This document shows, piece by piece, positions 6,513 to 14,831 of a DNA stretch of 35,970 nt; within the stretch, counting starts at the first letter, position 1, and each line of letters starts with the position of its first letter. The notes below the pieces were generated by a model, which saw only the letters and a list, made by a program, of their open reading frames with translations, did no database searches and was not told the origin of the DNA. The DNA is from Bacteroidales bacterium H4 (GTDB lineage Bacteria; Bacteroidota; Bacteroidia; Bacteroidales; Muribaculaceae), in contig DAAP01000017.1 in assembly GCA_001701165.1 (NCBI GenBank), positions 1 to 35,970 on the forward strand, read 5' to 3'. Made by a program: the position numbers and the translations under genes.

Positions 6513-8303
6513 TTAGCGCACTAAGACCTTAGTGGTTTGAGAGCCCTGACGACGAATGTATAAGCCGGCGGCAGGAGTATCGCTGACGCGGCGACCTTGC
6601 AGGTCGTAGTATTCGACGGGGGCGGCGGCGTTGTCTTCATCGGCAACGATGTCGGACACGCCGACAAAAAGTTGCTCGGGAAGCCGGAACTTGGCTATCT
6701 GGATGGCAAAAGACGAGCCTGTATTGGCCGCCTCGAGTCCGGCTGCACACATGCCGCCTCTACCGCGAGCATCCGTGAATGCCAGGCCGGCCTTGGGCGC
6801 ATAGGCTATATTGAATGCCAAAGGTATTGCTGCATTGAAGCCGCTGCCCTTAACACCGGTTACGAGCGACCATGAGTCTGCAGGATCGGCCTCAAGTGTA
6901 TTGGCATTATAAGGACGCAGAAAGACTCCAATGGTGTTCTTCATCGTGTAGCCGAATACATATACCTTGTCGGGAGTGGTAGTGTTGACCAACGCGGCTT
7001 GGTAGGCGGTGAGACCGGTATAGGCGGCGGCGCTGAATGAGCCGGGAGAGCTTACACCCTTAATCCATTTGCCGGTAGCGGCATCAAACTTGACGAGCAT
7101 ACCCTCGCGCATACGAGCAGTGCTGGCCACGCCAAGCTCTTCATTGCCTTGGGGATAGAATTTGCCGTTGTACTGCCCGCAGAACCACAGGTTGCCGTTG
7201 CCGACATTGATGCCGGTGTTTTGCATGATGCACGAGTTGTTGCTATCCTTTTCGCCCACGATATTGGTGTGCCATTCGGAAGCAAGAGTGGATGCGTCGA
7301 CGGCTGCTACATAGAGGTTTACAACACCGGTGCTGCACAGCGGAGCGCCTGCCAGCGTTGCGGTGAAAGCCTCGCCGGACACAACATCATAACGTCCGTA
7401 GAGGTAAAGAATGCCGCGGTCGTATACGACATTATTAATATGACCGTTGGTGATACCGGTGCCCTGAGCCTCGAGCGAACCGAGCAGTTGTCCTTCGGGG
7501 GTGAGCTTGAACAGGTACATATCGCCGGCAGCCTTCTGTGCATCGCCATTCCAGCCATTAATATACTTTGGGGTAAATGTCACCGTATTGCCGGCTTGGT
7601 CCTTCAGGTGCATGGTGGCGCGGTAGTTGCCACTGATAAAGATGTTCCCGTCGGGGGCAACTGCAAGGTCGTCCACGAACAGGCCGGCACGCACTTTGTT
7701 CGTGCCTCCGTCAGCCGGGACTTCCATGGCATCAACATCGATGACGCCGTAGCCCAGCAGTTTACCGTCGGCAGACAGATGGCCTACAATGCCTACGTTG
7801 CGGTATTCATCGACAGCGGGATATACGTCCGTAGATGCGCCCGTGCCGTCTACGATTGTCAGCGGATGGGCCAGCATATCAGCCTTTACGTCATGGCGCA
7901 TAACTGCGACAAATACTATAGATCCATCAGGAAGAATATCGAGACCGCCGTTATTGCTGGCCGCATCGCCATACGAGCTGTAAAGGCTCCATACTTTCTT
8001 GCCCTGTGCGTCAAGACGCATGATTATGAGGTTGTTATTGGTGTTGCGCTGCACGTCCACAGGACTGGCGAAAATGGTTTCGTCTGCATAAGTGGCGGCA
8101 TCGCCGGCGCTGTGCGTGGCGGCCGAGCCCATCCAATAGATGGCCGAGCCATCCTCCGTGGCCTTGATGCTGCGAGTCATAGAGCCCGAAGCAAGAGGGC
8201 CTTTTACGAAATTGGCCCATTCGGCAGTGGGCGCGGCGGGAGCGGCCATAGCGGTGGCCGTTCCCAAAAGCATGACAGCTAATGTCGTTGTAATGAATTT
8301 CAT
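6513..8303 (-). CDS. T9SS-exported protein with a beta-propeller-like body
   Basis: 596 residues. The signal peptide is about 1-20 (ending AMAA). The body has recurring strands of the kind IIMRLDAQGKKVWS, GGLDILPDGSIVFVA, DLAVAPDGNIFISG and YLFKLTPEGQLLGS, typical of secreted beta-propeller (SBBP/NHL-like) proteins. The C-terminus (about 550-596; EYYDLQGRRVSD, PAAGLYIRR, TKVLVR) is a T9SS type A sorting domain. The protein is therefore likely Sec-exported, passed through T9SS and displayed or released. No catalytic motif is seen; ligand or carbohydrate binding is possible but not shown. It is a single-gene unit with its own -7 element (8407-8415) and terminator. Confidence 0.85.
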   Translation of the reverse strand: MKFITTTLAVMLLGTATAMAAPAAPTAEWANFVKGPLASGSMTRSIKATEDGSAIYWMGSAATHSAGDAATYADETIFASPVDVQRNTNNNLIIMRLDAQGKKVWSLYSSYGDAASNNGGLDILPDGSIVFVAVMRHDVKADMLAHPLTIVDGTGASTDVYPAVDEYRNVGIVGHLSADGKLLGYGVIDVDAMEVPADGGTNKVRAGLFVDDLAVAPDGNIFISGNYRATMHLKDQAGNTVTFTPKYINGWNGDAQKAAGDMYLFKLTPEGQLLGSLEAQGTGITNGHINNVVYDRGILYLYGRYDVVSGEAFTATLAGAPLCSTGVVNLYVAAVDASTLASEWHTNIVGEKDSNNSCIMQNTGINVGNGNLWFCGQYNGKFYPQGNEELGVASTARMREGMLVKFDAATGKWIKGVSSPGSFSAAAYTGLTAYQAALVNTTTPDKVYVFGYTMKNTIGVFLRPYNANTLEADPADSWSLVTGVKGSGFNAAIPLAFNIAYAPKAGLAFTDARGRGGMCAAGLEAANTGSSFAIQIAKFRLPEQLFVGVSDIVADEDNAAAPVEYYDLQGRRVSDTPAAGLYIRRQGSQTTKVLVR

Positions 8304-8406
8304 AAGCTTTCTGTTGTTAAGTTTGTGTGTTTTCTATTGTTTTCAACCATCAGTCATTGGTTCTTCGTAAAGAAGCCTATGCTATAAAGACGCGGTTTTT
8401 TTCGGC

Positions 8407-8415
8407 GCAAAATTA
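8407..8415 (-). promoter_or_regulatory. -7 element of the cargo gene
   Basis: Minus strand TAATTTTGC matches TAnnTTTGC. No clear TTG is found at the expected -33 distance. It lies 104 bases upstream of the ATG at 8303. Confidence 0.5.
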
Positions 8416-8667
8416 CGCATAGACAACTTAATATAAAAGCATTAAGCACCAAAAAGCCCAAAAATACTTACAAATGGGTATGTCGGATTGCGTCTCTCGC
8501 CAAACAATTGCACAATTTGAGTATGCGGTTACGGACAGCCGAAAACCACAAATCTACACATTGCAGCTTTCGGATAATAACGTCCTTTTTCGGAAAAAAC
8601 GCATCAAACAACTTCCCTCAGGTCGTTTTTTTCGGCAAATCATAGCGACAAATCGGAATAAGAGTGT

Positions 8668-8676
8668 TATTTTTGC
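8668..8676 (+). promoter_or_regulatory. -7 element of the WG-repeat lipoprotein operon
   Basis: TATTTTTGC matches TAnnTTTGC and lies 76 bases upstream of the ATG at 8753. A good -33 TTG is not seen. Confidence 0.5.
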
Positions 8677-8752
8677 ACGATATTATACACATCTCGCGCG
8701 GAGTGCGGCCCTGAGCATCACTGCCGGCTTCGCCTCATTGACTTAAAGCCTT

Positions 8753-10504
8753 ATGAAGACGAATCTTTTTTCGGCATTGTGCGCCATCATGGTTCTTATG
8801 ACGGCCACGACACTGGCATCCTGCAACAACAGCACATCGGCGCAACCCGAAGCCGTTCCCGTACAATTAGACGATGAGGAGTCTTGGAGTCTTGTGGACT
8901 TTAGCGGCGAAATCATCGCCAAAAATGCCTTTGACAACACTCCAAGCTACGTATACAACGGCACTTTCGTAGTCAAAGAGGAGGATGGCCTATACGTCCA
9001 CCACATCTCCGATCCCAAAAAGGCACTCAATTCCGAACCATTCCTACAACTCACCAATTTCGCTTCGGGACATGCCTTCGGCGTGCGCCCCGGAACGGGC
9101 ATCCTGCTTGTGAATACCGACGGCGAGGTAATCAAACAGCTCTCTGACGACATCGCCACAGTCTATGTCCCGGTACCGCTCGGAGCCTTAGACTTCCTGC
9201 CATACAAAGATACCGACGAAAAAGCCGGATACATCAAAGCCTCGGGCGACATCGCCATCAAGGCCAAATGGGACACAGCCATGCCGTTCTCGGAAGGCCT
9301 TGCTATGGTATTTAACAATGACGACCGATATACTTGCATCGACACCAACGGCGAAAAAGTTTTCTCACTACGAGAAGGAGAAAGTATGGTCTTACCCTTA
9401 TTCCTAAACGGCTGGTTGGCTGTAAACAAGGACGACAGAGGCCATTTTGTAGACCATAAGGGCGAAACCGTAATGAAACTGTCCCATGGAACAGCTGCCG
9501 TCGCACGCATCGGCGACCGCGTTCTGGCTCGCAACTCGGACGGATGGATGATACTCGAAGCCAAAGAGGACGGCGAAAAGATTCTCAAAGGATACGAAAG
9601 CATCACCCCCCTCGGACTTGACGGCACACGCTTCCTCGTGCGTAAACGCTCTGACAGCAAGTTCCGCGTGGTGGACGCCAATGGTGAGGACGTAGGCGAC
9701 AACAGGATTGAGAACTTCAATGACATGGTCTCGCTATACGGCTACATTTTCGGCGGCGACGAAAAGCCGTACACGCTCTACGACAAAAACGGCGAGCCCG
9801 TAAACAAAAAATTAGACATAGACGTCATCGGCAACGAAGAATATTTAGCCGTCTTCTCGCAGAAAATCTACAACAAAAAGCAGGTGGCAGCCCTGGTAAA
9901 CATCATCGGAAATAGTGCCTCGTTCGGCGGCGCTGAAGGCGTACCATCGGTCAGCAACGGCGAGACTGCCTCGACTCTGCTGCCCGAAATGGGCATAAGC
10001 GCCGAAGATGCCTTCACCTACATCGACAGTGGCAGCTACCGCGTATCCAAGGCTATAAGCGATGACCTCGGCGTACTGTACGCCACATTCGCCACATCCC
10101 CGGCCGACTGGACTTTCGACAGCGACGGATGGACTATCTCACAACGCTACTTCTACAGGGAGGCACCCGTGTCCCTATTGGCCATAGAGACCCCCGTGAA
10201 TACAGACAGCCGCACCGCCACGGCCTACGCCTTGATTGACGCCCTTATGGACAAGGGCTGGGAGCGCGCCGGAGGCCATAGCCACGAATTGCGCAACAGC
10301 GCCGGCAACTATGTGTACATCGTCCCGTCCACTTACTGCCTGCGCATAGTTTGCAGTTTCGGCCAACTTGACTACAACGCCGTGATGGGCAGCGCATTGC
10401 ATGCACCCTCCGTAAATAATGACGATTACTATATGTCCGCCGATTCGGACTCGGTAGCGGTGACGGTTCCGACCGAAGAAGTAGCGGCCGTCGATGAATA
10501 TTAA
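8753..10504 (+). CDS. WG-repeat lipoprotein
   Basis: 583 residues. The N-terminus has a lipoprotein signal with lipobox LASC at about 20-23, so it should be lipid-anchored in the envelope. About residues 40-330 contain WG-repeat-like units (AGYIKASGDIAIKAKWD, FSEGLAMVFNND, YTCIDTNGEKVF, NGWLAVNKDDRGHFVDHKG), a fold of uncertain function often found on bacterial surfaces. The C-terminal 200 or so residues are not recognised. It is followed at 45 bases by a YqeY gene and then serS, with no terminator between, so read-through from its promoter is likely. The functional link to these cytosolic genes is probably only positional. Confidence 0.8.
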   Translation: MKTNLFSALCAIMVLMTATTLASCNNSTSAQPEAVPVQLDDEESWSLVDFSGEIIAKNAFDNTPSYVYNGTFVVKEEDGLYVHHISDPKKALNSEPFLQLTNFASGHAFGVRPGTGILLVNTDGEVIKQLSDDIATVYVPVPLGALDFLPYKDTDEKAGYIKASGDIAIKAKWDTAMPFSEGLAMVFNNDDRYTCIDTNGEKVFSLREGESMVLPLFLNGWLAVNKDDRGHFVDHKGETVMKLSHGTAAVARIGDRVLARNSDGWMILEAKEDGEKILKGYESITPLGLDGTRFLVRKRSDSKFRVVDANGEDVGDNRIENFNDMVSLYGYIFGGDEKPYTLYDKNGEPVNKKLDIDVIGNEEYLAVFSQKIYNKKQVAALVNIIGNSASFGGAEGVPSVSNGETASTLLPEMGISAEDAFTYIDSGSYRVSKAISDDLGVLYATFATSPADWTFDSDGWTISQRYFYREAPVSLLAIETPVNTDSRTATAYALIDALMDKGWERAGGHSHELRNSAGNYVYIVPSTYCLRIVCSFGQLDYNAVMGSALHAPSVNNDDYYMSADSDSVAVTVPTEEVAAVDEY

Positions 10505-10549
10505 AATCCACAATCAGAACATACTACAACACACATAACACATACAACG

Positions 10550-11002
10550 ATGAATCTCTTTGACACTATAAGCGAAGACATCAAAACCGCAATGAAGGCA
10601 CGCGAAAAAGTACGCCTCGAAGCACTACGCGGCATCAAGAAAGAATTCCTTGAAGCCAAGACTGCCCCCGGCGCCGGAGGCGAGCTGACGGACGACAACG
10701 CCCTCAAAATCATAATCAAACTGGCCAAGCAGCGCCGCGAAAGCGCCAAAATATACGCCGATGCAGGTCGCAAAGACCTCGCCGACAACGAATTGGCCGA
10801 ACTGGCCGTCATCGAAGAATACCTACCCAAGGCTCTCTCGGACGAGGAACTCACCGCCGCCCTCACCGAAATCATAGCCAAGGTGGGCGCAACCTCGCCC
10901 GCAGACATGGGCAAGGTGATGGGCGTAGCCACAAAGCAACTGGCCGGACGCGCCGACGGACGCGCAATATCAGCCAAAGTGCGCGAACTCCTGGCCAAAT
11001 AA
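10550..11002 (+). CDS. GatB/YqeY domain protein
   Basis: 150 residues, the usual length for stand-alone YqeY proteins. It shows the family's helical N-terminal region (residues 1-90; NLFDTISEDIKTAMKAREK, RLEALRGIKKE) and the C-terminal helical tail (about 95-150; EEYLPKALSDEEL, ADMGKVMGVA). The domain resembles the tail domain of GatB, the amidotransferase that makes Gln-tRNA or Asn-tRNA, and is presumed to bind tRNA, but the cellular role of free-standing members is not established. It lies 40 bases before serS, in keeping with a tRNA-related role. No signal peptide, so it is cytosolic. Confidence 0.92.
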   Translation: MNLFDTISEDIKTAMKAREKVRLEALRGIKKEFLEAKTAPGAGGELTDDNALKIIIKLAKQRRESAKIYADAGRKDLADNELAELAVIEEYLPKALSDEELTAALTEIIAKVGATSPADMGKVMGVATKQLAGRADGRAISAKVRELLAK

Positions 11003-11042
11003 TACGATTGTCAAAAAAACAAATAGCATATAAGACACAACA

Positions 11043-12314
11043 ATGCTTACACTTCAACAAATCAAACAAGACCCGCAAGACATCATCCGCCGTCTTGCTG
11101 TCAAGGGCTTTGACGGCACCGAACCCATAAACCGCATCCTCGAATTGGACGCCGAACGCCGTCGCCTCCAGCTGGAGAACGACAATGCCGCCGCCCAACT
11201 CAAAAAACACGCCGAAGCCATCGGCGCCCTCATGAAATCCGGAGACCGCGCTGCCGCCGAAGCCAAAAAAGCCGAAGTGGCCACCCTTAAGGAAAGCCAG
11301 AAAGCCACGTCCGATGCACTGGCTGCCGCCGAAAAAGACATACGCGACATCCTGCTCAACGTCCCCAATGTCCCCTGCGCAATGGTCCCCGAAGGCACAA
11401 GCGCCGCCGACAACGTCGTCGAGAAAACCGGAGGCCCTATGCCCGACCTGCCCGAAGACGCTCTTCCGCACTGGGAACTGGCCAAGAAATACAATATCAT
11501 AGACTTTGACCTCGGAGTCAAAATCACCGGCGCCGGATTTCCCGTATACCTGGGCAAAGGCGCTCGCCTCCAACGCGCTCTCATACAATTCTTCCTCGAC
11601 AGCGCAAGCGAAGCCGGATACCTCGAAGTCGAACCTCCTTTCGTAGTCAACGAGGCCTCCGGATACGGCACAGGCCAACTCCCCGACAAGGAAGCTCAGA
11701 TGTACTACGCTCCTCTGGACGGACTGTACCTCATCCCCACTGCCGAAGTCCCCGTCACCAACCTCTATCGCGATGTAATCATTCCCGCCGACCGTCTGCC
11801 TATCAAGAACTGTGCTTACAGCGCCTGCTGGCGTCGCGAAGCCGGAAGCTACGGCAAGGATGTACGCGGCCTCAACCGTCTGCACCAATTTGACAAAGTC
11901 GAAATCGTCCGCATCGAGCGCCCCGAAGACTCTTACGCAGCCCTCGAGCAAATGAAAGACCATGTGCAGGGACTGCTCGAAAAGCTCGGCCTGCCCTGGC
12001 ACATCCTACGCCTCTGCGGCGGCGATATGTCCTTCACCAGCGCCATAACTTTCGACTTCGAAGTTTTCAGCGCCGCACAAAAACGCTGGCTCGAAGTTTC
12101 GTCCGTATCCAACTTCGAGACATATCAGGCCAACCGTCTGAAATGCCGCTATCGCGATACAGACAAGAAGATACACCTGTGCCACACCCTCAACGGCTCG
12201 GCACTGGCTCTGCCGCGCATTATGGCCGCACTGCTCGAAAACAACCAGACACCCAACGGCATCGTCGTTCCAGAGTGCCTGCGCCGCTACACCGGCTTCG
12301 ACATCATCGGCTGA
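11043..12314 (+). CDS. serS: Seryl-tRNA synthetase
   Basis: 423 residues, the normal bacterial length. It charges tRNA-Ser with serine using ATP. The N-terminal arm (about 27-105) is the long antiparallel coiled coil that contacts the tRNA. The class II catalytic domain follows: motif 2 around residues 261-290 (ACWRREAGSYGKD, LHQFDKVEI), the TAEVPVTNLYRD segment, and motif 3 near 383-397 (GSALALPRIMAALLE). It is the last gene of the 8753-12314 run; a strong GC-rich hairpin follows about 105 bases downstream. Confidence 0.98.
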   Translation: MLTLQQIKQDPQDIIRRLAVKGFDGTEPINRILELDAERRRLQLENDNAAAQLKKHAEAIGALMKSGDRAAAEAKKAEVATLKESQKATSDALAAAEKDIRDILLNVPNVPCAMVPEGTSAADNVVEKTGGPMPDLPEDALPHWELAKKYNIIDFDLGVKITGAGFPVYLGKGARLQRALIQFFLDSASEAGYLEVEPPFVVNEASGYGTGQLPDKEAQMYYAPLDGLYLIPTAEVPVTNLYRDVIIPADRLPIKNCAYSACWRREAGSYGKDVRGLNRLHQFDKVEIVRIERPEDSYAALEQMKDHVQGLLEKLGLPWHILRLCGGDMSFTSAITFDFEVFSAAQKRWLEVSSVSNFETYQANRLKCRYRDTDKKIHLCHTLNGSALALPRIMAALLENNQTPNGIVVPECLRRYTGFDIIG

Positions 12315-12420
12315 CGCCACATCATCATCGACTGACGCATCCCAACGACTTGACCGTCACCAACGGCACGTTTGACAAGCATTCCAACGCCGTCTTCGGC
12401 TGACGGTCGTCACATACAAC

Positions 12421-12462
12421 CGGCGGTGGCCACCCCGTACTTCCACGAGGCGGCCACCGCCG
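12421..12462 (+). terminator. Hairpin terminator after serS
   Basis: CGGCGGTGGCC (12421-12431) pairs perfectly with GGCCACCGCCG (12452-12462), 11 bp with a 20-base loop. It is followed by TCTTTCGTCCTTTC, a loose T-rich tail. Confidence 0.65.
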
Positions 12463-12539
12463 TCTTTCGTCCTTTCTCAATACTGAGCTGTGTAAAAATC
12501 GTTGACCTCGTAATGGAGCAATTATGCCCCCGATTCGGC

Positions 12540-13427
12540 TCAGTACTTTATTCTGAAATAGTCGAGGAAGGTCTTATATTGGTCTTGCGCCGTAAGGCAT
12601 GTGTCGAGGAGATAACCGGGCGTCTGCGGCCATTGGCTCAGACCGCGATAATAGAACATTTTGAGCTCGTCGGTGATGATAAACGGCACGATGCGGCAGC
12701 GCAAGCATTCCTTAAACATTATCAATCGGCCGACACGTCCGTTGCCGTCCTGAAACGGATGTATCGACTCGAAGCGCTGATGGAAATCAAGGATGTCTTC
12801 CATGGTTATAGATTCCTTTGACCGATATTCGCCAAGCAAATCCCTGACTGCAACACCGACAGCCTCCGGTTCGGTGGTTTCCACTCCGCCGACTTCATTG
12901 GGCAAGCGCTTGTATTCGCCGACTGCAAACCAATCCTTTTGGGCATCCGATGTGCCGGATTTCAGGATACGATGAATTTGCTTTATCATACTTTCGGTCA
13001 GCGGTTCCGTTGCCCGTTCTATGATGAAGTCTATGCAACGAAAGTGGTTGGTAGTCTCGATTATATCATCAACTCTGACGGCAACGTCGGTGACACCTAT
13101 CGTGTTTGTCTCGAAAATATAGCGAGTCTGTTCTTTGGACAGCCGACTTCCCTCAATATGGTTGGAATTATAGGTCAAGTCTATCTGTGTGCGATGGTAG
13201 ATTCCCCCTTTTATTCTTGCTGCTTTCTGTTCTCTCAGAGCTGTCAATAGAGGCGAAACGACGGTACGTGCATTTATTCGCTCGGGCAGCCGGACGTCTG
13301 TCGGGATACTCCACGTTTTGCCGACAAGGACGGCACCCGGCAGTCGGCCTCGGGCGCAATAGTTGCGTACTGTGCGCTCGGATATTCCGTGAGAGTGAGC
13401 ATATTCTTTAGCTGAGATGTAATCCAT
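12540..13427 (-). CDS. Fic-family AMP transferase with an N-terminal DNA-binding helix-turn-helix
   Basis: 295 residues from the ATG at 13427. I chose this start because an upstream in-frame extension would cross the promoter and palindrome and encodes low-complexity sequence. Residues 1-48 form a MerR/excisionase-type HTH (YISAKEYAHSHGISERTV, RNYCARGRLPGA, KTWSIP). Residues 88-93 (SNHIEG) fit the (S/T)xxxE(G/N) inhibitory motif placed N-terminal to the core. The Fic motif HPFQDGNGRVGR (223-234) is intact with catalytic His223, so NMP transfer (usually AMPylation) is expected, held in check by Glu92. The target is unknown. No antitoxin gene is seen beside it. The promoter overlaps a perfect palindrome, so it probably regulates its own transcription (inference). 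Confidence 0.93.
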   Translation of the reverse strand: MDYISAKEYAHSHGISERTVRNYCARGRLPGAVLVGKTWSIPTDVRLPERINARTVVSPLLTALREQKAARIKGGIYHRTQIDLTYNSNHIEGSRLSKEQTRYIFETNTIGVTDVAVRVDDIIETTNHFRCIDFIIERATEPLTESMIKQIHRILKSGTSDAQKDWFAVGEYKRLPNEVGGVETTEPEAVGVAVRDLLGEYRSKESITMEDILDFHQRFESIHPFQDGNGRVGRLIMFKECLRCRIVPFIITDELKMFYYRGLSQWPQTPGYLLDTCLTAQDQYKTFLDYFRIKY

Positions 13428-13431
13428 ATCT

Positions 13432-13445
13432 ATCGGCAAAAAAAA
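13432..13445. promoter_or_regulatory. Operator half-site in the fic leader
   Basis: ATCGGCAAAAAAAA matches 12 of 14 bases of one arm (ATCGGCAAGAAAAC) of the palindrome at 13471-13498. It lies between the -7 element and the fic start codon. Confidence 0.4.
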
Positions 13446-13460
13446 GTTGTGAAATCGTAT

Positions 13461-13492
13461 GCAAAGATACGTTTTCTTGCCGATATCGGCAA
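13461..13492 (-). promoter_or_regulatory. Promoter of the HTH-fic gene
   Basis: Minus strand: TTG (13492-13490), 20 bases, TATCTTTGC (13469-13461), a perfect -7. The -33 box lies inside the palindrome, so a bound protein would block polymerase. Confidence 0.7.
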
Positions 13493-13498
13493 GAAAAC
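13471..13498. promoter_or_regulatory. Perfect 28-bp palindrome, probable operator
   Basis: Arm GTTTTCTTGCCGAT is followed directly by its exact reverse complement, ATCGGCAAGAAAAC. Two-fold symmetry with no spacer fits a dimeric HTH regulator. It covers the -33 region and spacer of the fic promoter. It is not followed by a T-tract, so termination is unlikely. Confidence 0.75.
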
Positions 13499-13563
13499 CA
13501 CATTGTTTGCCTGAAGAGAGCCGGTACGGAGTGCTCAGAGTTCCTGAAGTTCTCGGATAGAGG

Positions 13564-14568
13564 TCAGCGCACGAAGATTTTGCGGCTGCCGATGACGTAT
13601 AGGCCCGGGGCGAGGGCGCGGACGTCATCGAGGGTCGGTGCCTTCTTGACGAGGATGCCGTCTATGGTGTAGATATCACCGATTTCATCGTCACTTTGGG
13701 CTTGTATTTCGTTGATGAGGTTGGTTTTGTCCTTGACTTCTATCCGGCAGATTTCGGAGGATTGTAATCCGCTTTCGTCATTATACTTCACGGTGATAAA
13801 GCCCGTACCGATGCGTTTCCCTTCAAGATTGATGGTCAGTTGCGCCGTATCATCCTTATTTATCTCGATTTCGGTATGGCTCAGGGTCATATTTACATTC
13901 GTTTCGGGCTTGAATGTCTCCACTTTCTTGAAGAGGTTCCAAGGGCTTACTGCGGCAAACGCTTCCTCCGAGCCTTCCGGGATATACAATGTCGCGTTTT
14001 CGTAAATGGGGCTAAGATCTTCTTCCTCATCATAAGGATTAGACGCCGGGAAAATATCAACGGGTGCCGAGAACGGCGTGGCGGATGTAAAAATGATTCT
14101 TTCGATTGCCGGGCAAAGGCTAAATGCGTCTCTCTGCAAGTCGTCAATCGTGCCGTTAAACGTTATAGTCTTGAGATTTGTACAGTTGTAAAAAGCGTGG
14201 CTCCGTATTGTCTTCGCTTTAGGTAATGACACCGATGATAATGAACAGTTATAAAAAGCGTTGTTCTTAATGGTTTGAACCGTGGCGGGAATTGTCACCG
14301 AGGTTATGCCGGTGCTAAGACTAAAAGCGCTATTCTGTATTTCGGTTACCGTGTAGGAGCGTTGGTTCTCTTTACTGTATACCGCTTCAGGGATGATGAC
14401 GTTAGGACTTGTTGTTTCGTGCATGTTGCAGTTAACCACGTGACAATTATCATCAGATGTAATATACGTTAAGGTCTGTCCTTCATACGTGTAAAAGAAA
14501 TATGCGTCCGCCGATGCCGGCAACGAGATAAGGGCGGCCAAGAGGGATAGTACGAGCTGTTTCATCAT
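13564..14568 (-). CDS. BspA-like leucine-rich-repeat exported protein
   Basis: 334 residues. The signal peptide is about 1-22 (ending ASADA). Residues 65-165 hold BspA-type LRR_5 repeats (IQNSAFSLSTGITSVTIP, IKNNAFYNCSLSSVSLP, IRSHAFYNCTNLKTITF). A segment LYIPEGSEEAFAAVSPWNLF (about 190-210) is the usual cap after such repeats, and an Ig-like stretch follows. The end (IYTIDGILVKKAP, LAPGLYVIGSRKIFVR) is a T9SS-type sorting domain. A role in binding host or bacterial surfaces is typical of the family but not demonstrated. It has its own -7 element (14646-14654) and no clear terminator. Confidence 0.87.
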   Translation of the reverse strand: MMKQLVLSLLAALISLPASADAYFFYTYEGQTLTYITSDDNCHVVNCNMHETTSPNVIIPEAVYSKENQRSYTVTEIQNSAFSLSTGITSVTIPATVQTIKNNAFYNCSLSSVSLPKAKTIRSHAFYNCTNLKTITFNGTIDDLQRDAFSLCPAIERIIFTSATPFSAPVDIFPASNPYDEEEDLSPIYENATLYIPEGSEEAFAAVSPWNLFKKVETFKPETNVNMTLSHTEIEINKDDTAQLTINLEGKRIGTGFITVKYNDESGLQSSEICRIEVKDKTNLINEIQAQSDDEIGDIYTIDGILVKKAPTLDDVRALAPGLYVIGSRKIFVR

Positions 14569-14645
14569 TTGGAGTGGTGTTATGTGTTTGGACTATTGTA
14601 AGATAGGGTATTGAGAAATCAGCATGTCGGAGCAAACTGATTGGC

Positions 14646-14654
14646 ACAAAGATA
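14646..14654 (-). promoter_or_regulatory. -7 element of the LRR protein gene
   Basis: Minus strand TATCTTTGT fits TAnnTTTG. It lies 77 bases upstream of the ATG at 14568. The -33 region is only T-rich. Confidence 0.5.
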
Positions 14655-14727
14655 AGGATATTTTTCTAAAAACACAGCCCGGTGTCTAAGTCTTTTGAGT
14701 ATTGGGTGGGAGTAATGGAAATGATAT

Positions 14728-14807
14728 GAACAATGGGAGTGATGTGAATAATGGGAGCAATGGCTTAATCACCATCGCTCCCATTATTCATATTGCTCTT
14801 ATTGTTC
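14728..14807. repeat. Imperfect 36-base inverted repeat built from about 18-base units, downstream of gldN
   Basis: Arm 14728-14763 is complementary to 14772-14807 with an 8-base loop (CTTAATCA). Most mismatches become G-U pairs in plus-strand RNA. The left arm is itself made of tandem units around AATGGGAGTGATGTGAAT. It begins 25 bases after the gldN stop and may end the T9SS transcript, although no T-tract follows on the minus strand. Confidence 0.6.
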
Positions 14808-14831
14808 CCGGTATAGCCACGGGCGGCGGGA

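Larger units (their letters stand above)
8304..8752. other. Divergent intergenic region
   Basis: The region separates the minus-strand T9SS cargo (start 8303) from the plus-strand WG-repeat lipoprotein (start 8753). It holds one -7 element for each direction and AT-rich DNA between them. No supported gene is visible. Confidence 0.6.

Noticed and set aside
6226..6516. 96-codon plus-strand ORF
   Set aside because: It lies across the tRNA promoter and another gene's terminator; no initiation or domain evidence.
7149..8282. 377-codon plus-strand ORF
   Set aside because: Antisense to the T9SS cargo gene, which has a signal peptide and sorting domain.
8474..8746. 90-codon plus-strand ORF in the divergent intergenic region
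   Set aside because: It spans the promoter of the WG-repeat gene and has no recognisable sequence pattern.
10872..12002. 376-codon minus-strand ORF
   Set aside because: Antisense to yqeY and serS, both certain genes.
12303..12338. 15-base near-repeat at the serS stop (ATCATCGGCTGACGC and ATCATCGACTGACGC)
   Set aside because: Probably a small local duplication of the gene end; no sign of function.
13428..13628. N-terminal extension of the Fic ORF
   Set aside because: It would cross the promoter and palindrome and overlap the neighbouring gene; the HTH begins at the ATG at 13427.
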